In this document: positions 35,799 through 47,500 of the stretch, piece after piece
Position numbering within the stretch: the stretch's first letter is position 1
Layout of the letters: the number at the start of each line of letters is the position of its first letter
From: Plicaturopsis crispa FD-325 SS-3
Taxonomy: Eukaryota > Basidiomycota > Agaricomycetes > Amylocorticiales > Amylocorticiaceae
DNA length: 64,000 bases
Reading direction: 5' to 3'
Assembly (NCBI GenBank): GCA_000827205.1
Contig: KN832562.1
Span: 881,328-945,327 of the forward strand
Translations under genes and position numbers: made by a program
The notes under the pieces: model-generated
Seen by the model: the letters and a program-made list of their open reading frames with translations, nothing else
Databases searched by the model: none
Told to the model about the DNA's origin: nothing

Positions 35799-35948
35799 TG
35801 ATCCCATGTGCATGATTTCTGGTTTCCAGCTTTCGCGACTGCCTCATCCAGACTTTTACCTTTCCTGTGGAATCCACTGATCTGTCTACCTGGCTTACAG
35901 CAATCCTTTGATTCCCTGGTTTCCAGCAATTCTCGGTATAGCAGTGTA
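35799..35948 (-). repeat. Inverted repeat, right arm
   Basis: Reverse-complement partner of 35237-35405. About 390 bases lie between the arms. I see no transposase frame and no clear target-site duplication. It could be a MITE or fold-back element, or two copies of a decayed unit inserted in opposite directions. Confidence 0.7.
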
Positions 35949-36000
35949 GGTTGTCAATAGGTTGACAGCACCGTCGGCTAATGAAACTTCACATATTCAC

Positions 36001-36757
36001 GCCAATTCACGCATCTTGAGTCGGAAGTATGCGCGTCAGCAGATTGACCAGTCTGTCGGTCCCAACTAATCTGAATCCTGTACGCCAGGCCGCAGGGGTC
36101 GCAATTTTTAGTGGGGGAAAAACAGCAGATCTATTGCACGAAAGGCCTACATACTGTACAGAATGATAGCTACTAGCATACGAAGGAAAATGGGAGAAAG
36201 ACGGCAGCGAAAACTGCCCATCACGGGTAGCGTGCCAGCAAGCGCTCGACAACGCGTACGGCAGGCCGATGGTTGAGCTCGAGACTTCAAGCTTCAAGTG
36301 ACGCTTCATGCACAGGCTCGTGAGCGAGCGTGCAGCGGAAATGCCTGATGCATGGACGCCGCCGGCGTGGTGCCCGTGAATATTGGATACGGCGTGCGCC
36401 ATCGCATTTGTTCGGTGTCTACGATGATGACAACGTTAGAGCTGGTTGGAACGAGAGAATGCTGGTAGCTACTCACCTTGTAGCCTACTTCGAGCATAGC
36501 ATGGAGCTTGAGCGCGTCCACAATGTCGAGGATGGAGACTTAAAGCAAGTTAAACAGGATCATAAGTATCAAACAAGAGAGATATAGAGGTCAGTGACGC
36601 ACCTAGACTGGTTAATACTACATAGTAGTACTTGGGTCAAGGTTTCGGATGAGCGTGCATAGGGAAACGAGAAAAAAAACGCTAAGTCCAAACGCCGCTC
36701 CTCCAGGACGCTGCGAAGACGTTCAGCCGAGGCGGCATTGTGCTCGAGATCACTCAT
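36001..36757 (-). pseudogene. Possible decayed minus-strand gene
   Basis: Minus-strand segments look coding. 36757 downward reads MSDLEHNAASAERLRSVL; 36477-36541 reads SILDIVDALKLHAML and ends at a good donor (AAG|GTGAGT). 36200-36410 reads MAHAVSNIHGHHAGGVHA and continues for about 60 codons. The first two join through a GTAGTA donor and TTAAG acceptor, but I could not bring the third into phase. I do not recognise the family. It may be a relic, or a gene with introns I have misjudged. Confidence 0.3.
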
Positions 36758-37248
36758 AGGGGCTTTTACCTGATATGGATCCTGTCAACTGTTCTCAACA
36801 CTTGCCAACTCTCGATTGTTGTTGGTACGGTTGGTAGAGGTTGGAACGTTAGCCGAGCCTCAGCCGTTTTCCAGATGCTTGATGCTGCCAATCAAAGCGC
36901 CATATGTAATGATATTTAATCGAGTGCAAGTGATTATACTAATTTATAGAGTGGCACCACCAGCATGAGCTTCCTTACCTGCAACCAATAGCGTTCACTG
37001 CATCCTCAAGGCAGCCCATCCACCCGTCGGAAGCCAACAAGACGGCGAGACGACCATCTCCTCGAAATGTACATCTTATTACCATGAGAGGCATCAACAG
37101 ATTCACAACCCTGCCTGCCAATAAAACTTATAACGCGGCATTGACGCGGCATGTAAATATGCCCAGGTCTCATGATGATTTCATCCGACGGAACTTTTCC
37201 TCGTTCCCAGGTCCTCGTCCACCAAAGCGTTTACCCGTAACGATAACT

Positions 37249-37255
37249 TATATAG
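37249..37255 (+). promoter_or_regulatory. TATA box of P450 gene
   Basis: TATATAG lies about 55 bases upstream of the chosen ATG (37305). An upstream ATG (37273) is out of frame with the P450 exon. Confidence 0.45.
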
Positions 37256-37304
37256 CAGTGGTCCTCTCAAACATGTGGTTCTGTCACCTACACACCGCCT
37301 TGCC

Positions 37305-39237
37305 ATGTCCAACGCCACCGTACTGCCGTCCGTGCAGGACTGGAATCTCTTGTCAACTCCCCCCGCCGTCGCCGCTACAGCAGGATGCCTTCTAGTGGTC
37401 GTCGCATTCTACGCCTCGTCTCTGTTCTCTGCGAGGAGCAAAACCTCCATCCCAGAGCTGGGCGGCATCTCGATACTCACCGCCTGGCCGTTTTTCAATA
37501 AACGGTTCGATTTCATGAAGAAGGGTTTTGCAAAGACGAAGGAGTCTATGTTCCAGTTTAAGGTCTTGCAGGTGAGAGCGCAGTCTTGGCTTCTTTGCGG
37601 CGCTAGTATTGACCGGCTCTCAGCATCGCGTCGTTGCGCTGTCGGGAGAGGAGGGCCGTAAAGCGTTCCTCTCGGACAAGTCCCTCAACTTCAATGAGGG
37701 GTACAAAATTCTCATGGGTGGTGTGAGTCTCGTTAGCCCGCCTTTCTGGAGGCATACATATGCTCAATAGTTTTTAAACGTGATCAGGCACCGCGGCTGG
37801 AAGATATCGATGTACACTCAGCAGTGGACGATGATGCTACGCAGTTGAATCTCTTCAAGAAAAGACTCCACGAGTTGTTGCACAAGGACAGGCTTAATGA
37901 CGGTACGCTTTACCCGGGATACGACCCGATTGTCGCTCATGTCTTTTGTATGCAGTGCTTCCCACATTGTTCGACGACATGAATGAGCGCATGCAAGAGT
38001 GGGGACACGATGGCAAGTCAGGCAGGATCAATCCCTTCAAAGATGTCTACGACGTACGTAGAGCTAACCACATGTGGTCGCTGAATTGTAACTTATCGTG
38101 TTTGTGTTCAGCTTGTCTTCCAAATGACCGTCCGCATGGCAACGTGCAGGGAGCTCTCCTCGTCGAGATCCGAGGTCGAACGTCTGTCGAAGCTGTACTG
38201 GGAATTGGAGAAGAGCGCAACGCCCGTCAAGCTGCTCCTGCCATGGTTCCCTTCCAAGGCCAAGAAGGACGGTGAAAACGCGACCATGGGCCTGTACATG
38301 ATGCTCAATGATTACGTTGAATTGAGACGCAATGCCAAGGTACCGAGCTCAGACGCCATTGATGTACTGATCCAGGATGGGACGGACAACCCAACTATTA
38401 TCGGAGTAAGTACGCTTCTAGCCTCCCCAGAGTGTTGCTAATCACGCTGTACAGTTCATCCTAGGCGTCGTTTTCGCTGGAGTCATCAACACTGGAATAA
38501 ACTGTGAGCACACGTTCACTTTTTCTATTTGGTGTTCAGAGGCTACAATTTTTTTTGCAGCTTGCTGGGTCCTCATCTTCCTCGCGGCGCATCCCGAGTG
38601 GAAGGCGCGCGCCACTGCCGAGGTCAACGCTCTCGTTAGCACCCACACCAACACCACGGGCTCAGACCCCCTTCACAAGCGCCTGGCGGCTATCCCCATG
38701 TCGGCCTGGGAGGAGGAAATGCCAGTAATCGAGCTGATCATCCGCGAGACACTCCGCCTCATCATCAACGGCACGCTCCTTCGCCGCAACGTCGCGCAGC
38801 CCCTCGAAATTGACGGCAAGATCATCGACAAGGCTGCCTTCCTCGCCTACAACACCTCGGACGTGCACTTGAACTCGGACATCTACTCGGACCCTCTCAC
38901 ATTCGATCCGTCGCGCTTCAACCCCGGACGGGAGGAAGACAAGAAAGGCACGTTTACCTACCTCGCCTGGGGTGCGGGGCGTCATCCGTGCGCGGGTATG
39001 AAGGTCGCGAAGCTCGAGATGAAGATGATCCTGGCACTCTTTTTGGCTGGCTACGAGTACGACCTCGTAGATGAGTCTGGGAAGTTCCCGAAAACGTTGC
39101 CGCAGCCGAATCGCAATGACTTACAGCAGGTACCTTGATAGAGTATACTCTCCTCAGCGTGGTTTCTGACTATTGACCACCAGGCGAGACCGTTGGGAGA
39201 TCCCTGCTATCTTCAATTCAAGCGGGTTGTCGAGTAA
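37305..39237 (+). CDS. Cytochrome P450 with CYP7/CYP8-like I-helix
   Basis: Exons 37305-37571, 37624-37722, 37788-37902, 37956-38053, 38112-38405, 38455-38503, 38561-39129 and 39184-39237 join to 514 aa, normal for a microsomal P450. An N-terminal membrane anchor (AATAGCLLVVVAFYASSLF) is present. The K-helix has ETLR, and the haem-binding loop is WGAGRHPCAGMKVAK with the Cys thiolate ligand. The I-helix (residues about 298-312) reads AGVINTGINSCW where most P450s have A-G-x-D/E-T-T. Thus the acidic residue is Ile and the oxygen-activating Thr is Asn. The pattern resembles CYP8B1, prostacyclin synthase and CYP7 more than ordinary fungal monooxygenases. Substrate unknown; a sterol or lipid peroxide is conceivable. 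Neighbouring genes do not form an obvious biosynthetic cluster. Confidence 0.92.
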
Positions 39238-40163
39238 TTTCTCGGAGTGTTCTACATCTTGGAGGACCGGACTCTTGGCGTTGGGCCGTCATATTTATTT
39301 CCTACTACTTACCACGATCTTTGCCAATGGCCTTCATATTTTTCTTGAGGATGCTCTGATCCACTATACAACTTATTACAAGCATTCAAACTCGGTTGAA
39401 GACCCATTACAAGTGGTGTAAGTAGAAAGACTACAAAAGTTATTGAAGCTCCGATTAAAGCCGGACTTAGTAGTGATCGCGCCTGGTTAGAATATGTTTG
39501 AAGTTGCCTTTCACCCGAGGCTTTCGCTCTCTGCTGCTTTTCGTTTCTCTATCTTTCGTCGCAACTACCGTTTAACGGTGCACATACGAGGACACGAAGT
39601 TCGTTTCTCGGTGCTAAGCTGTGGGTGCGCGAGAAAAGGTGAGCCAACGTCGATCAGAGCAACGTGATATCACCGGCTGATACGGTATGTCTATGCAGTC
39701 CTGTCCTTGACAAGGCTAAATTTTGGCGAGCGACGATTTCAACCGTAACCGTTCGTGCAGAAAAGGCGTGCGGTGGTTCACGGAGTGGTGGTACGTGTCA
39801 CTTATACTTCACTCCACTCCCTAAGGCTGTACGGACGCGACGTGCAGCTTGGTGCTTTGCGTGCCTTTATCGTGTTCGCGAAATGGCGTTGCATATGCTC
39901 ACGCTGCATTGATCAGTAGCTTTCCACCACACCATACATGCAGACGACGGCCAAACTCTGTTAACTCGGGCGCGCCCACGTTCGTTCACTCGTCTATCTA
40001 GCGATATCCTGCTCGCTCGACTCTCGCGGTTTCCTGCTTATTCTATCTACCCCGGCGACACATTCGTTTCGAATCTGCCATTGGTCTGCCGACGTTGTGT
40101 ATGCCAGCGCTCCATAGTCGACCTCGTTCGTTGAGCCGGTAACAGCGGCGCGTCCTGCGAGGC
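39238..40163. other. Intergenic between P450 and Ser-rich gene
   Basis: About 925 bases: P450 3' UTR, then the promoter and leader of the Ser-rich gene. No frame has family features. Confidence 0.5.
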
Positions 40164-43100
40164 ATGAACACCAGCAGTCAACACCCGAAACCACTCGCGC
40201 GCTTATCTCGTCTAGCTCTTAGCGGCAGAGCGCTACTGTCCCCCACATCACCCTCCGCCCGTTCACCACAGTCCGCACGTGACGAGGACGAGTGGTACAT
40301 CCCATATAACGGGCCCTACGAGATTCCAAAAGACGGTAGTACGAGCACTGCGTTCAGTTCGAACGCTGCACGAAAGCGGTCCGCGTCAATAGCGTCGACT
40401 AAGACGGGGAAAGGACGTGCGCAAGCCCCTACCTTCATTAACCTAGGCGCGGCGAGCGGTATTGGCGAATCCCCTGTGGCCCATACACAAATGTACTACG
40501 GCGACCGAAATGAACAAAACAACGCACAATCGCCTACCTCGCCTCCACACGAAAAGCGCACAAGTTTCTTTGGGTTCGGCCGGCGGCGATCTATATTGTC
40601 TGTAAAATCGAAGGACGACGTGGTGGTATCCCCGTTGGAAGAAGAACCGGTGCGAGGAGACGATGATGCCTATTATAACAGTTATTATTCAACTCTAATC
40701 GGTACCCCTACTTCGGGGTCCGGTCGGTTCAAACTGAGTAAGGGCAAAGGAAAACGACCTCCTGTGCCTGCGCGCTCAGCTTCCGACGTCCGGAGGGAGA
40801 ATTCGTCGAGAAGCGAGATGGAAAGTCCGGTCACCACCACGCGCAGTCCTGCTCACCCGTCCTCGCAACCACGGTCGCAAGGGCAACACCCGTATGCGTA
40901 CCCGTTCCCGAGCTCGTCACCTACGCCCAAGGTTGACTCCCCTCCCATCACGGCTGCGAAGACCACGGTGTTGCCCAGCGTCACGCTTACTCAACCGGAG
41001 ATACTCCCCTCATATCCTTCTCAGTCTGCAGATCCTTTCGCAGCCACGGTCAACATGCCACCGTCCTCCCATGCACTCCGGACTTCCACGTCTACTCCCA
41101 ACTTCCGAGCTCCCCCTCCGCCCGCACGAGCACCTACTCCACCGCATCGCTGGCTCTCAGCAGAGACATGGTGTGACGCATTACTTTTCCCACGCCCCCG
41201 CTTCCGCGTCCGCCTCGGTTCACAGTCGCGTACGTCGACACCCACCGCGAAGTCACATCAAAATGGAGGAGGGAGCGCGAATGGCAGCGGGCGTATTGTC
41301 AGCCCTCCAGACAGCCCCATCCACCAGCATCAGGATTCGAGGGACGGTTCGGCGTGGCAGGAGAGCGGGGTGGGACGGGAGAAAGCTGGGGCAGGACTCA
41401 AGACGCGAGGTCTTATGAAGTCTCGCTCACATGCTGACTTGCTGAGCTCTACAAATAGGAGCGTATTGAATACCACTGAGGGTAAAACTGCTCCGGATCC
41501 GAATTTATTGTCCGTGCGCCGAAGTTTCGCCCAGGATGACCTGGCATTGCCAAGTCCAGTTCCTTCGCTTGCTCGGTACGTTAACCATTTCTTTTCTTGG
41601 TGCAATGCATATGACATTGACGTACCGATCATAGTGTCCTTGAAGAGGGCGACGAGTTGACGCGCCAGCGAGAGCAATGGCAGGCTCTCGCAAAACATGG
41701 GTTTGGAAATTCTGTATCACGCGCGCACTCTCGCAAGCGATCGAAGTCGCTGAAGAATGCATCCAGCAGTGGCGTCAAGGACAAAGAACCCGGGGGATTC
41801 GACTTCTTGGCCGCGAGAACACTCTTGGGAAGCCAGCGTGTCCAAGTCCGTGAGCACACGACATTGGAACGCACTTCAGGGACTACGGGGACCGTGTCGT
41901 CCCATACTGTGTCGCACTCGCACTCGCATTCGCATGCGCACTCACACGCGAGCTCAAAACGCCAGGGGCATACCCGCGGGGACTCCTGGGGGAAGTCGGC
42001 TTTGCGGCTGTGTGGTATCAATGGGATCGATCCTACGAACGTCAGCCCCGTTGACGAAAATGGCACCGTGCTGGAGAGGGAGAGGGCAAAGGACGTGCCC
42101 CGTAAAGATACCCTTGCGCCAATTTCCGTGCCAGGTCTCGGCGGGCCCCCAAGAATATCCCCAACACCCTCTAGTATGGAGGGTGTGGGCATTGCGATCT
42201 CCACACCCCCGCCATCAGATGATCATTCGCGCGAAACGTACGATCCAATATCACTCCCAGATCATCCTTACGCACAGGGTGCATCACTCCCTTACTCCCG
42301 CGACACGCCCAAGGCTCCCTCCCGCAGTCCAAGTCACTCCCGTACGCACTCACGAAGGGGTTCAGATTACGCGGGGCCCCATCCTTCGTCTCACATCGTC
42401 CCTCCGCCCACTACTGGAAGCAGTGATGTCTCCTTCCGTCATCGGTTGCCTCCACAGGCGACACTAAACTACCAGTTCACGCACCCATTTGCCGCGCAAT
42501 CGCCCGATGAGGCGGCAGATATCCATCCACGGATGCGTATTGACAGCAATGTGCCGCCACCTGCTAAAATGTACGTGGAATTGGCACCGGGCGACGTGCG
42601 CGAGATTCTTCCGCACGAGATTCAATATTCTCCGCTTCCCATGAATCCTGCGGAAGATGACGGGATTGAGTCGCAACCCCTGCACGCCTACGCTGCTGCT
42701 ACTCGTAATCAACACAGAGAAACGAAGCTTGGAGTTGGTGAAGCCCTGTCATATACTTTGCATAAACAAAGTAGCAGGGATAGTGGAATAGGGACGAGCG
42801 AGGACCATGACCCAAACATGCCCCGGGATCGTCGGCGCCCAGAAATTGTACGAGAAAGTTCCTCGTGCGGCCCCAGCTCAGCTAAGGCTGGCACCTCTCT
42901 GGCGCATCGCAAGCCAGTTATGTATGACCAAGCGGATCTCCCTCAGTTCCAGCGCATGACAACACAGTCCACGGAGCCGAGGTCGCTGCACACTGTAGCT
43001 TCTTCGCAGATCGACAGACTTGCGCCCCCCAGTGCCCGTGAAATCTCAGGGACCTTGAGCAATCGGAAACTCTCTGATTCCAATTCATCCCGGGTGACTT

Positions 43101-44204
43101 CACAAGACTCTTCTCCCCAGATTTCGCCGCGACCATTGGGCAACGGAGACGACTTGGAGCGATTCCGTGACCTTTTCTATAATCCCAACCAATCTGAAAT
43201 CACCGCAGGGGGTAACGTCGACACGTATGCATCTCCTGAATCAAGCAGGGCGAGCGAGTTTTCTTGGGAACCTACCCCGAGAGAGCATCACGGCTTGTCG
43301 GATGTCGTCCGCCAGCTCAGCCTTGAACTCGAAGAGTTTTCAGGCATGCAGGAGCAGCATACACCACCACACTCGCACACTCGGAGTCCATCCCTCCTTT
43401 CCGAACAACATTTTGGCCGCTCGCATAGTGGTCGGCGACCTCCAAACATCTCTACCAACTCCTTTGGATTTGTCTCGGCTGAGGTGGATAGGTCGCCGTC
43501 GCCCAACGACGAGACGCTACCTCTACGTATTCCTACGCGCGGTATCCGTCACAACGATTCATCCCTCAATGTTCCGGAGGACATAGCATCGTCGCGGGCT
43601 TCCTCCGTTCTAGAGCCATCGCCGGTGGAAGATGACACGTTTGGTAATGCTGATATCCTTTGCTCTGCGCCGCGATGAAATGCTGACTAGCGTGCTATGT
43701 TCTGTAGGCGTTCATCTGCGGATGGGCTCGATCGAAGCTGTGACTACCCCACCTACGACCGCGGGTGATCATCGAATTTCAAGTCATCTAACCTACCTCG
43801 AAGATCGTCTGGCGCAGTCTGGCCATCCGCACGATAGGGGCAGTGCTGACCAGCCCGCAGAAAGCTCGACACGGATACTCTCGACCGACAGCTTACAACC
43901 TCCTCACTCGTTTGATCTCGCCCGTTTCAGCTATGTGACATCCAACACAGACACGTCTAGAATCTCTAACCTGTCCGATTTCCCGGTGCCACCCAAAGCT
44001 ACTCCCGGTCATATGTCGCTCCTGCAATCGTACTTCGAGAATACTCCTGAACAACAGGCACAGGACTCTGCAGACTATTTCCCCCAGCATCCGCATGACG
44101 AGCCGGAGAACTCAGGGAATCGTCGACACCCCAGCTACCGAATGACCTTTGGCGGCGAGGAGGACATCGAGAACATCGCTGCTATACATTCTTCTCACAT
44201 CTAA
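40164..44204 (+). CDS. Large Ser/Pro-rich protein, function unknown
   Basis: Exons 40164-41575, 41635-43643 and 43708-44204 give 1305 aa, almost entirely polar and probably disordered. The start MNTSSQHPKPLARL is followed by DEDEWYIPYNGPYEIP, an ordered-looking motif. Around 41150 the segment RWLSAETWCDALLFPRPRF is the most hydrophobic and best candidate for a conserved element. After the first intron comes EGDELTRQREQWQALAKHG, a short predicted helix. A His/Ser repeat lies at 41911-41952. Near the C-terminus HMSLLQSYFENTP and RMTFGGEED are short linear motifs. I do not recognise a domain. It may be a signalling or cell-wall-integrity scaffold, but that is a guess from composition only. Confidence 0.75.
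41911..41952 (+). repeat. Hexamer-like repeat encoding Ser-His tract
   Basis: Imperfect CTCGCA/TTCGCA units encode a SHSHSHSHAHSHAS-type stretch inside the large Ser-rich protein. It is a coding microsatellite and may vary in length between strains. Confidence 0.6.
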
Positions 44205-44518
44205 TCTCCGTTGCTTTCTTTCGTTGTTTGTTGTGTTATACATTACTGCATCTTCTGCGCTTTCTCGCGCAGTTTCATGGTTTCACCGATGGACCACGGA
44301 ATATTTTTAACATCACATATCTTGCCTTTTCTATTGCGTACGACACGGCTATCCTTCATTTGCGTTGCTCTACATCGGTTTGCACATATCAATATAATAC
44401 TAAGTACTGGCACAGCTAGTGATACAGCCAAACGGTGAAACAGAAAACAATACGACGAAAGCAATCGAGAATGAAAAGGATGCGCAGTGGTCAAGTTTGC
44501 GAGCTGGCTTTGGCGTGT
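44205..44518. other. Convergent 3' region
   Basis: About 310 bases between the convergent 3' ends of the Ser-rich gene and SMC1. T-rich and A-rich tracts fit two 3' UTRs. No gene seen. Confidence 0.5.
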
Positions 44519-47500
44519 TCACTCGTCATATTGCGTCAGCTGCCAGAGGTTGTTAGTACAGCGGGTGGCTATGAGAGTAGTGCACACTCACATCCAAAGT
44601 TAACGTTCGAGAGCTGTTGACGTCCTGATCGCGGTAGATACCAACGAGGGAGTTGCCACGTTCATACAGAGAGCCCTTGAGACTTATCACGATGAATTGG
44701 AAGGTATCGGAGGCCTGTGATCGTATGTAGTTCGCGATCTTGGCAACGTTTGTGTTGTCCAAGGCCGCATCGACTTCATCTAGCACGAAGAATGGAGCCG
44801 GCTGGTAACTGCAAATCGATAGCAATCAGTTGAGTTCAAATTTCGGAACGAGTGTCTGTCTCCAAACCTATGGATGGCAAAAAGGAGAGCCAAGGCGGCG
44901 ACAGTTTTCTCGCCGCCTGACAGCTGTTCCATGTCACGGAATCGCTTCATGGGGGGCATGGCGTGGTATTTGATACCCCCAGCATACGGTTCCTAGACAA
45001 TATATTCCGTCAGAATTTACTTGATAAAAATGCTGCGGTGACTCTTACCTCGCTATCTTCCAAACTTAGATACGCTACGCCGCCCATCGGTGACGCTTTA
45101 CCCTTTGTCAGATCTTTGTACACCTTATCGATGACCTCCGATATGTGATTGTAAGCCTTGTTGAATAGTTCGCATCTTGTGATACAATTCAATATTGGTT
45201 TGAAAAAACTCACGGACTAACGGCAAAACTCACCGACGTCGTTTTACATCGTTGAATTGATCTCGTGCTGTTTTGGAATCTTTACGAGCTTTGTCGGCTT
45301 CTTTCTCGGTGTCAGCAAGTTTAGATTCAACGTCGTCCAGCCTGTAGCAAAATGAGCCACTACACGCCACTAGCGCGAATCGGCGTACCGTTCCATAGCT
45401 TTCATGTTGGGTGCCATCCTCTCAATATCGGCGTTCAGTTTCGCTATAGAAGCCTCGAATGCTGCGGCCGTTTCTGCAGACCCGTCCTAAAGTGGGAGTT
45501 AGTAATCTAGTAGGCACAGTACATATCTTGCATCAAGATTGACCTGTCGTTCATCGTCATCTAGAGAATCGAAATCGACTTCAATCCCATAGTCTTGAAC
45601 TTTCTTAACATGCTGAGTCCCATCCTCGTTCTCGTCCACATCCATAGCGACCTCCTCGCGAAGATTCTGAGAGAAAGCGTTAGCCTTAGGCCGATCGAAT
45701 GTGGTCCGAAACTGACCTCCTCCATGGGTACATTCTTCAAGTTGCCTTCAATCAGCGGCAGCTTGATTTCTTCTAATCGGCATTTGCGATAGATCGACGA
45801 ACGCTCCAGTGCCAACTTCTCTATCTCATCATTCTAGATCCAGTATAGTTAGCTTGGAGCCGCGAGTGCATATGAATGAGGTGCGACTAACCCTCGAAGT
45901 GATATCCTTCAGAGCCTGATCGAGGACTTTCGAGGCTTTGGACGTGGTCCGTTTTACCTGCTCGACAGCGGTTGTCTTTTCTGCCAACACGTCATTTAAG
46001 ACCTGCAGTTCCTCTCGCAGTGATTTAAGAGCATCTTCATCTGCAGCAAGTTCTTCTTCAAAGGATTGCTTCTGCGCCCGAAGCCGCGCAAGTGTAGCCT
46101 CCTCGGTCTTGATAGTGGATTCGAAGTTGCTCACGCGCTCACGTATGCCCGCTACTACTCTTTCTTGAAACTCCGACCTTCAAAGTCGAGAATGCATGAG
46201 TAAACGTGAACGTATACCACCTTTTAGTGGAAGGGCGTACTGATTTTTGAGACGGGCAATTTGGGTGTCGAATCGCAGCCTCGCATCGCTTTCTTCTTGT
46301 GCAACCTTGAGCTGGCGTTGTTCATATTCTCTGATGTTTGCGACCTTGATTTGTCGGCAGAAGTCTGCGAAAATGCCATCCTCAGCCTGATATATGATGG
46401 CGGAGATCTCGTCGATCTTCTCGCGGAGTGAGTCGAACGTCGCTTGAGCCTGGAGAATGTACAGTCGTGAGCATTCAGCAGCTCCTCAGATTTGTATAAG
46501 AGGGAACCAACCTTCTTCAACTCGGGAGTGTTCTTCTTCAGCTCTCTGTCCAGATGTTTCAGCTCATCTTTGGCACCGGTGAGCCTCAGTTTACATGCAC
46601 TCTGCGGTATTCGTTCGTCAAAATGTACGCTTATGCGCAAGAAAATTACTCACAAGGTCGTCGCGCGCAACATTCAGAGCCGACTCCAGGCGGGCTATTT
46701 CTGCAATGAGACTTTCGTCCAGCGAGGCGCGAGGCTTCATTTTTCCAAGATCGCGGAGCTGGGCCTGCAGTGCATCGCGAGCACGATACAAACCTGTCAT
46801 TGACGGAGCTCAGTAACGTATTACTTTGAAGAGACATGCTAGAAGGATAGCAATACCTATCACGTCCTGCTCATCCCATTTCTTCCCATTGCCGTGCGTG
46901 CTACGACCACCTGTCATCAGGCCACTCTTGTGGATGATGGTCCCCTCCAGAGTCACAGCTGCACGTCGCCATGAATATCGGGTCCCTTACCCAGAGCGTT
47001 AGACCACACCGACGCACCTTTCACCTCTTGCCCCTTCTCCCAGCGAACGTACTTGGCAATTTCCAATGTATCGCACACGAGCGCGTTCCCACATACATGG
47101 TGCATGGCGCGCTCAACAGCAGGTTCGTACTGGATGACATCGACCGCGAGCCGTGCGCCTTTCGCAAATGCGCGGAACTTGTCGTTGATCGGCTTCGCCT
47201 GAATAGTGTCCAACGGCAAGAATGTTGCAGACCCGGCACGCTGGTTGCGCATGTACTCGATACAATCAATCGCAGTCCTCTCCTCGTCCACAACGATGGC
47301 ATCGATGTTCCGGCCGAGCACCACAGAGACGGCGGTTTCATACTTGCGCTGAGTGGGTTTGCACAGGTCGACAACGCGGCCACGGACGCCGGGGAACATC
47401 CGCTGTAAGCTAGCGAGCGTCTCCTTGAGCTTTGCCTCCCTTTCGGTCTCGTTCTTGTCGACACCCGCTTGGAGTAGCTTGTGATAGACACCCTGCAGCT

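Larger units (their letters stand above)
34347..37304. other. Gene-poor 3-kb stretch with inverted repeat
   Basis: The longest gene-poor stretch in the window. It holds a diverged inverted repeat (arms at 35237-35405 and 35799-35948), a possible decayed minus-strand gene (36001-36757) and the P450 promoter at its right end. Frames such as 34474-34869 have no recognisable homology. Confidence 0.5.

Noticed and set aside
36781-36860. Short GTTGG/CCAAC-rich stretch resembling the flank of the inverted repeat
   Set aside because: The similarity is only to short words and could be composition.
37500-37520. GGTTCGATTTC, a tRNA B-box-like string
   Set aside because: It lies inside a P450 exon and no A box or cloverleaf can be formed around it.
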